Assembly (NCBI RefSeq): GCF_016741815.1
Contig: NZ_JAERRJ010000012.1
Span: 1-64,000, forward strand
Length of the DNA: 64,000 nt
Reading direction: 5' to 3'
Source of the DNA: Nocardia acididurans
GTDB lineage: Bacteria > Actinomycetota > Actinomycetes > Mycobacteriales > Mycobacteriaceae
How positions within the stretch are numbered: position 1 is the first letter of the stretch; every line of letters starts with the position of its first letter. The notes beneath the pieces are model-generated. The model was not told the DNA's origin. It ran no database searches and was given only the letters and a program-made list of their open reading frames with translations. The translations under genes were made by a program, and so were the position numbers. This document shows, one piece after another, positions 59,905-64,000 of this stretch.

Positions 59905-60609
59905 TCAGGCGCCGACCACGTCCTTCATCGCGGGGTTGAACACGCCGTGGAAGACACCCCAGGGCAGCGTGATCATGACATTGCCCGCGGCGTGCGAGGC
60001 GATCTCACCGAAGTAGATGCGCATGCCGTCCTCGGCGACTGCCCAGTTGTGGAAGTTGCGGTAGACCGGCTCGACAGCGGTCGCGTCATAGCCGTCGGCC
60101 CCGTACTTCGTGGTCAGGAAGCTCTTGGAGTAGTAGGACAGCGACTCCAGCCCGCTCTCCAGGTCGGTGAACAGGTCGGTCAGCGAAATCGGTTCACCGG
60201 TCAGGGTATTGGTGTTGTGGGTGGCGTAGTCGTCGAAACCGTGCGCCGCGCCCTCGGCGAACACCTCCACGCCGATCTTGCCGCTCAGCACGTTCTTGCC
60301 GAGGTAGAGGTAGTTGGTGGCGGGCATGACCGAGGTGTGCTCGTCCACATAGTTGCGGATGAACTGCGCGGCGAACCCGTCCATATTGTTGTTGAAGTCC
60401 TGGCGGGCGTTGTAGAGCGGGCCGTCGACACCGTCGATGCCGACATTGGGCACCACGATCTTGTAGTTGAAACCCTCGGTCGTGTACGAGGTGTCGTAGA
60501 ACTTGCCGGGCTCGACGGGCGGGGTGGCGTTGGCGACGACCCGCCCGGCGCTCACGGCGAGCACGGCCAGCAGGGCGGCAATCAGATAGTGGGCGGCTTT
60601 TCGCGTCAT
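59905..60609 (-). CDS. Secreted DUF3298/RsiV-like protein
   Basis: This 234-residue exported protein has a signal peptide (about 1-25, AALLAVLAVSAG then VANA). The mature part shows VFAEGAAHGFDDYATHNTNT and TGEPISLTDLF, the pattern of the DUF3298 domain found in RsiV and PdaC-type envelope proteins. In RsiV this domain binds lysozyme; here there is no transmembrane anti-sigma part. The start is ATG 60609. It is divergent from the new envelope cluster across a 195-bp gap. Function is unknown. Confidence 0.75.
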   Translation of the reverse strand: MTRKAAHYLIAALLAVLAVSAGRVVANATPPVEPGKFYDTSYTTEGFNYKIVVPNVGIDGVDGPLYNARQDFNNNMDGFAAQFIRNYVDEHTSVMPATNYLYLGKNVLSGKIGVEVFAEGAAHGFDDYATHNTNTLTGEPISLTDLFTDLESGLESLSYYSKSFLTTKYGADGYDATAVEPVYRNFHNWAVAEDGMRIYFGEIASHAAGNVMITLPWGVFHGVFNPAMKDVVGA

Positions 60610-60804
60610 GCCACCACGGTGCGCGGACCGGCCAATACTTCACTAATGGCCCGCTAACGGCGCTTCCTCGAGAACCGCATTTTCGAGCATTGCATTCAGC
60701 GTGAGGACAACCCGCGACTTTCCCGCGGACTCGAGTTGCCATGTGTGTGCTGCCCGACCGCATGGAGTCACTCAGCCTCGAAAATCAATCCAAGGGAACC
60801 CGTC

Positions 60805-61773
60805 ATGGGACGTCATTCGCATCGTTTCGCCGCGGCCACCGCCGCCCTGGCCGTCACCGCGCTCGTCACGCCTGCCGCACAGGCCGAACCAGCGCCGCTC
60901 AACGGGCTGTTCGCGCTCGCGCCCGGTGTATGTGCCGATGGCGCGGTCACCGGGAGCTTCTTCCGGATGATCCTGCCCACCGGCGACGCGAACGGCCCCT
61001 ACCTGCAGAACAGCGATTCGCAGTGCAGTGACCAGACGGTGACGCCGCTGTCGGCCGGCAGCGACGGCGGATTGGTGAGCGGCGGGTATCAACCGCAGCC
61101 GGCGGCGGCCTTCGACGGTGCGGGCAATGCGCTGTCGGGCCGGGTGACCACGCCCGTGCGGTTCTACGGCGTGGATTTCGCGACGGCCACCAATGCCACC
61201 GACCCGCAAACAGGGGCCGGAACCGGGCAGCCGCAAGTGTTCAGCGACGGCGGTGTGCTGTCGGGTGACCTGAGTGCGCTCGGGGTCACCTGGAACAATC
61301 AGGTCTTCAATCAGGGTTCCCCGAAGCCGGGCGGCGGTCTGCCGGGCAAAACCAGTCCGGTGCGCGGAAGTATCGACGCCGCGGGCAATTTCGTCCTCGA
61401 ATGGACGAGCCAGATCGTGGGCGGACCGTTCAACAACTTCACCGGACTGTGGCACCTCGCGGGGCAGTACCGGGGTGCGCAGCCTGCCGCCCCCGCCGCC
61501 GCGCCGATCGCTCCCGGGGCTCCGGCGGCAGCCACGGGCCAGCCCGGTGCGTCGACGGCCGGAGGCCCGCAGCCGGGGACCGCGCAGCCGATCAACACCG
61601 CCACCGGTGTGCAAGCGGTTGCCGCGCAGGGTGATCCATCCTCGACGGCCGTCTCGGCGAGCGCCCCGGCCGAGCAGCGGAACAGGTGGCTGATTCCGGC
61701 GCTGTTCGTCGTGGCGGTGGTGGCGGCAGGTGTGTTCACCAACGCCGATCGGCTCGTTCGGTTCCGGAGATGA
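60805..61773 (+). CDS. Secreted, C-terminally anchored protein of unknown family (cluster gene A)
   Basis: This 322-residue protein has a Sec signal peptide ending TPAAQA (about residue 28). The domain at about 29-226 has recurring landmarks LNGLFALAPG, FFRMILPTG, NGPYLQN, GGYQPQP, TNATDPQT, WNNQVFNQG and the hallmark WTSQIVGGPFNNFTGLWHL. A Pro/Ala/Gly linker (227-290) follows, then one transmembrane helix (about 293-312) and a basic tail (RLVRFRR). The same domain recurs in the lipoprotein two genes on. I know no named family. The start is ATG 60805. It overlaps the next gene by four bases. It probably faces the periplasm. Confidence 0.8.
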   Translation: MGRHSHRFAAATAALAVTALVTPAAQAEPAPLNGLFALAPGVCADGAVTGSFFRMILPTGDANGPYLQNSDSQCSDQTVTPLSAGSDGGLVSGGYQPQPAAAFDGAGNALSGRVTTPVRFYGVDFATATNATDPQTGAGTGQPQVFSDGGVLSGDLSALGVTWNNQVFNQGSPKPGGGLPGKTSPVRGSIDAAGNFVLEWTSQIVGGPFNNFTGLWHLAGQYRGAQPAAPAAAPIAPGAPAAATGQPGASTAGGPQPGTAQPINTATGVQAVAAQGDPSSTAVSASAPAEQRNRWLIPALFVVAVVAAGVFTNADRLVRFRR

Positions 61774-62807
61774 CCACCGTGCCGGTGTCCGCCGAACTGC
61801 CCGCGTACGGCGATTTCGTCTCGCATATCGAACGCGCGCCGGTGCGGATCGCCGCGCGGTGGCCGTTCGCGGTGCTGACGGTGATCGGGGTGCTGCTGCT
61901 GCTCGCGCCGGTGGTGACCGGGATGTTCCCGCGAGCGGTCAAGGGCGAGGCCATGATCGGCGCTTTCGAGCCGTACGTGACCGAGCAGAGTATCGCCGGA
62001 TATCGCGATGATCTGCGGGTGCTCGACGGGGCGCGGGCGAATGTGCTGGCCTTACAGGCGAATTCGCAACAGCCGGGCAGCTTCGAACGGGTCGAGACGT
62101 TCGTACGGGACTATCCGGGGATCCGGGCGGATCTGTCCGGGATGCTGGACTCGATCGACGGTAACCGGGAGAACTTCCGGAAGCTTTCGGGCACAACTCC
62201 TTTCGGCACACTGCCCTGGCTGCTGGCGCTGGCGGGCCTGGTCCTGATCGCCGCCGGGATCCTCGGATTCCGCTCCGTCTCGAACGGCGGGCGCGGCGCG
62301 GGCTGGTACGCGGCGGCCGCGCTCACGGCGCTGGGTCTGCTGGCGGTGCCGGTCACCGGCGGCCTGTTCCAGGCCGCGCCCGCCGCGCAACCGGTGATCG
62401 ACAGTTTCCGGCCGATCCTCACCGGCGAGGAGGTCCGTGAGATCCAGGGCTATTTCGTCACCCTGGTGGCCGCCGACGGCGAGTTGAACAGCCGGTACGT
62501 GGGCGCGGTGCGCGCGGCGCATCCCGGGGCCGACCTCACCGGCATCACCGAACTGGAAGCCCGCTGGCAGCCCATGACCGCCCGCTTCGCCGCCCTGGTG
62601 GGTGTGCTCAACGACAATATCCGCAATTTCGATGCCGTTGTGGCACTCAACAATTCGACCGCCCCGCTGGGATTCACGGGTTTCCGGGGCCTCGGCTGGG
62701 CCTTCGTGATTCCGGGGGCGGCCGCGCTCGCACTGTCCGGTCTCGGCCTGCGGTCGAGCCGCGGGCGGCCCGCACCTGACCATTCCACCGCAGGAGGTCC
62801 GGCGTGA
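61770..62807 (+). CDS. Internally duplicated four-helix membrane protein (cluster gene B)
   Basis: This 345-residue membrane protein is built of two similar halves. In each, a transmembrane helix (about 33-52; 179-198) leads to a roughly 95-110-residue extracytoplasmic helical domain and a return helix (about 148-166; 309-328). Matching landmarks are GAFEPYVTEQSI with DSFRPILTGEEV, and NRENFRKLSGTTPFGTLPW with NIRNFDAVVALNNSTAPLG. No known family is recognised. The start is ATG 61770 (ATGA overlap with gene A); the end overlaps gene C by GTGA. Strict coupling suggests a complex with the two secreted proteins. Confidence 0.8.
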   Translation: MTTVPVSAELPAYGDFVSHIERAPVRIAARWPFAVLTVIGVLLLLAPVVTGMFPRAVKGEAMIGAFEPYVTEQSIAGYRDDLRVLDGARANVLALQANSQQPGSFERVETFVRDYPGIRADLSGMLDSIDGNRENFRKLSGTTPFGTLPWLLALAGLVLIAAGILGFRSVSNGGRGAGWYAAAALTALGLLAVPVTGGLFQAAPAAQPVIDSFRPILTGEEVREIQGYFVTLVAADGELNSRYVGAVRAAHPGADLTGITELEARWQPMTARFAALVGVLNDNIRNFDAVVALNNSTAPLGFTGFRGLGWAFVIPGAAALALSGLGLRSSRGRPAPDHSTAGGPA

Positions 62808-63640
62808 ACATCCTTCGACATACCCGTGCCACGCTGGCGGTCGTGGCCGCCGCGGTGCTGCTGACGGCCGGGTGCGGCGGCGCTTCCGAACCGGCGTCGA
62901 GCGCGCCGGAACAGTTGACCGGTCTGCTGCGGCTCACCCCGGGCGCGGTCAGCGGAAATGCGGTGACCGGCACCTGGTTCCGCATGGTACAGCCCGGCGG
63001 GACACCGGAGAACGGCCCGTACATGCCCAATGGCGATTCCGACGCGCAGGGCGGCTCCACCACCCTGCTGGAGCCGGGCACGGCGGGCGGGCTGCGGATC
63101 GGCGGATATCAGAGCGAACCGAATCCCGGCTTCGCGCAGGGCAATTCCCTGTCCGCCTCGATCACCAAGCCGACCAGGTTCTTCGCCGTCGAATTCGGCA
63201 TCTCCACCAACCCGACCGATCCGCAGACCCAGCGGGCCGTACCGCCACCTACGGTGGTGAACGACAACGGCAACCTGACAGCCGACCTGTCGGCCTGGGC
63301 CGCCTCCTGGAACGACCAGGAGTTCAACCAGGGCGCGCCCAAACCCCCGGAGAAGGCGGGCGCGCAGGTAGCCGGAGCGGAACAAATCCAGCGCGTCTAC
63401 GACTGGGTCGCCAACAAATGGTTCGACCAGCCGAAATCCGGTGCCGCCCAAGGCCCCTCCGCCACCGGCATCTACAACCCGAAAACCCGAGCCTTCATCC
63501 TCCAATGGACGAGCTCGATCGTCGGCGGCCCGTTCAACGGTTTCACCGGCGTCTGGCACCTCGAGGGCGTCCTCGAACCCGACACCACCACACCGGCAGC
63601 CCCGCAGCCTGCTACCTCCGCACCGGCGGCCGGACGATGA
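62804..63640 (+). CDS. Lipoprotein paralogous to cluster gene A (cluster gene C)
   Basis: This 278-residue exported lipoprotein has lipobox LLTAGC with Cys24. It carries the same domain as gene A with LTGLLRLTPG, TWFRMVQPGG, NGPYMPNGDS, GGYQSEPNPGF, TNPTDPQTQ, WNDQEFNQGAPKP and WTSSIVGGPFNGFTGVWHLEG. An insertion of about 25 residues (AEQIQRVYDWVANKWFDQ) precedes the last conserved block. The C-terminus is Pro/Ala-rich with no helix, so anchoring is by lipid instead of a transmembrane tail. The start is GTG 62804, coupled to gene B. It is a diverged duplicate with different membrane attachment. Confidence 0.82.
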   Translation: MNILRHTRATLAVVAAAVLLTAGCGGASEPASSAPEQLTGLLRLTPGAVSGNAVTGTWFRMVQPGGTPENGPYMPNGDSDAQGGSTTLLEPGTAGGLRIGGYQSEPNPGFAQGNSLSASITKPTRFFAVEFGISTNPTDPQTQRAVPPPTVVNDNGNLTADLSAWAASWNDQEFNQGAPKPPEKAGAQVAGAEQIQRVYDWVANKWFDQPKSGAAQGPSATGIYNPKTRAFILQWTSSIVGGPFNGFTGVWHLEGVLEPDTTTPAAPQPATSAPAAGR

Positions 63641-63726
63641 CTCGGCATCGAATCGCGCACCGCCACCGTTGAAAACACCCGTCCCGCAGTCCGATCGCGG
63701 TCTGCGACACTTCCGCAGGAGCTCGT

Positions 63727-64000
63727 ATGACCACCGCCGACAAGACCAGGCGACCGGCCATGGTCTTCGCCCTTCGCGCGATAGCCGCCCTTACCGTGAT
63801 CGGCAGCGCGGCCGCTGTCACCATTCTTTCGGTGCGCGCCGACGATCAGGTGGAGGCGGTGACGACGGCGCAATCCGTCTCTGCCGCAGCGCCGTCCAGT
63901 GCGGGTGGGATCACGGTCGCACCGGGTCCGGTGCCGGGCGGAGCGGGCGGCGAGGCCGGTGCGCCGCTCGCTGGAGCCCCCGCCGCCGGGGTGCCTGCCG
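63727..64000 (+). CDS. Membrane-anchored Pro/Gly/Ala-rich protein, 3'-truncated (cluster gene D)
   Basis: Ninety-one codons are visible. The start ATG 63727 follows GCAGGAGCT. The short cytoplasmic part MTTADKTRRPAMVF leads into one hydrophobic helix (about 15-36), then a Gly/Ala/Pro-rich extracytoplasmic stretch running to the window edge. It lies 86 bp after gene C, on the same strand, probably the same transcript. The globular part, if any, lies beyond the window, so no function can be given. Confidence 0.7.
   Translation, partial: MTTADKTRRPAMVFALRAIAALTVIGSAAAVTILSVRADDQVEAVTTAQSVSAAAPSSAGGITVAPGPVPGGAGGEAGAPLAGAPAAGVPA

Overview
The window is 64 kb of chromosome from a high-GC, mycolic-acid-type actinobacterium, most likely a Nocardia or close relative. 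GTG and TTG starts are frequent, opposite-strand frames stay open because of the GC bias, and gene order follows two Mycobacterium tuberculosis blocks. These are the Rv3043c-Rv3055 block (ctaD, fecB, nrdF2, nrdE, nrdI, nrdH, FMN reductase, TetR) and the Rv2397c-Rv2421c block (cysA-W-T-subI, trehalase, lepA, transglutaminase, alpha-E, ATP-grasp, rpsT, holA, comEC, comEA, degV, octT, gpgP, rsfS, nadD). I see no tRNA, rRNA, CRISPR array, insertion sequence or prophage.

Region 1 (1-17.8 kb): the 5' part of cytochrome oxidase subunit I; a siderophore-binding lipoprotein; class Ib ribonucleotide reductase split into nrdF2 and nrdH-nrdI-nrdE, each preceded by a pair of NrdR-like boxes with identical 32-bp spacing; a MgtE magnesium channel with a leader that encodes an 18-residue Pro/Arg-rich peptide; a two-component system; scattered enzymes (histidine phosphatase, DJ-1/PfpI, serine hydrolase lipoprotein, eqolisin-like protease); and an FMN reductase/TetR divergent pair with a clear operator, followed by a short nadE.

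Region 2 (17.8-30.6 kb): a 41-bp tandem repeat, then molybdenum-cofactor synthesis (moaA-moaD leftward; moeA, a moaC-mog gene fusion and moaE rightward). A urate module follows (NCS2 permease, uricase, PucR-type regulator), then a His-rich COG0523 GTPase, a TetR regulator, a repeat-filled 650-bp gap and a methyltransferase with two TGGGC...GCCCA-type palindromes at its start.

Region 3 (30.6-45 kb): a complete sulfate ABC importer, an M48 protease, small membrane proteins including a coupled 25-residue one, a GH15 trehalase-like enzyme, and an operon of a dynamin-like GTPase with a 785-residue low-complexity partner, then lepA.

Region 4 (45-60.6 kb): a PemK/MazF-like protein, aquaporin, transglutaminase/alpha-E/ATP-grasp genes, rpsT, an LGFP-repeat protein, holA, comEC-comEA with an 18-bp minisatellite between them, and a leftward nadD-rsfS-gpgP-octT-degV run linking NAD synthesis, ribosome silencing and methylglucose lipopolysaccharide precursors.

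Region 5 (60.8-64 kb): a tightly coupled, apparently undescribed envelope gene cluster. It has an anchored secreted protein, an internally duplicated four-helix membrane protein, a lipoprotein paralogous to the first, and a truncated fourth gene. I consider this cluster and the GTPase/low-complexity operon the best candidates for new biology here.
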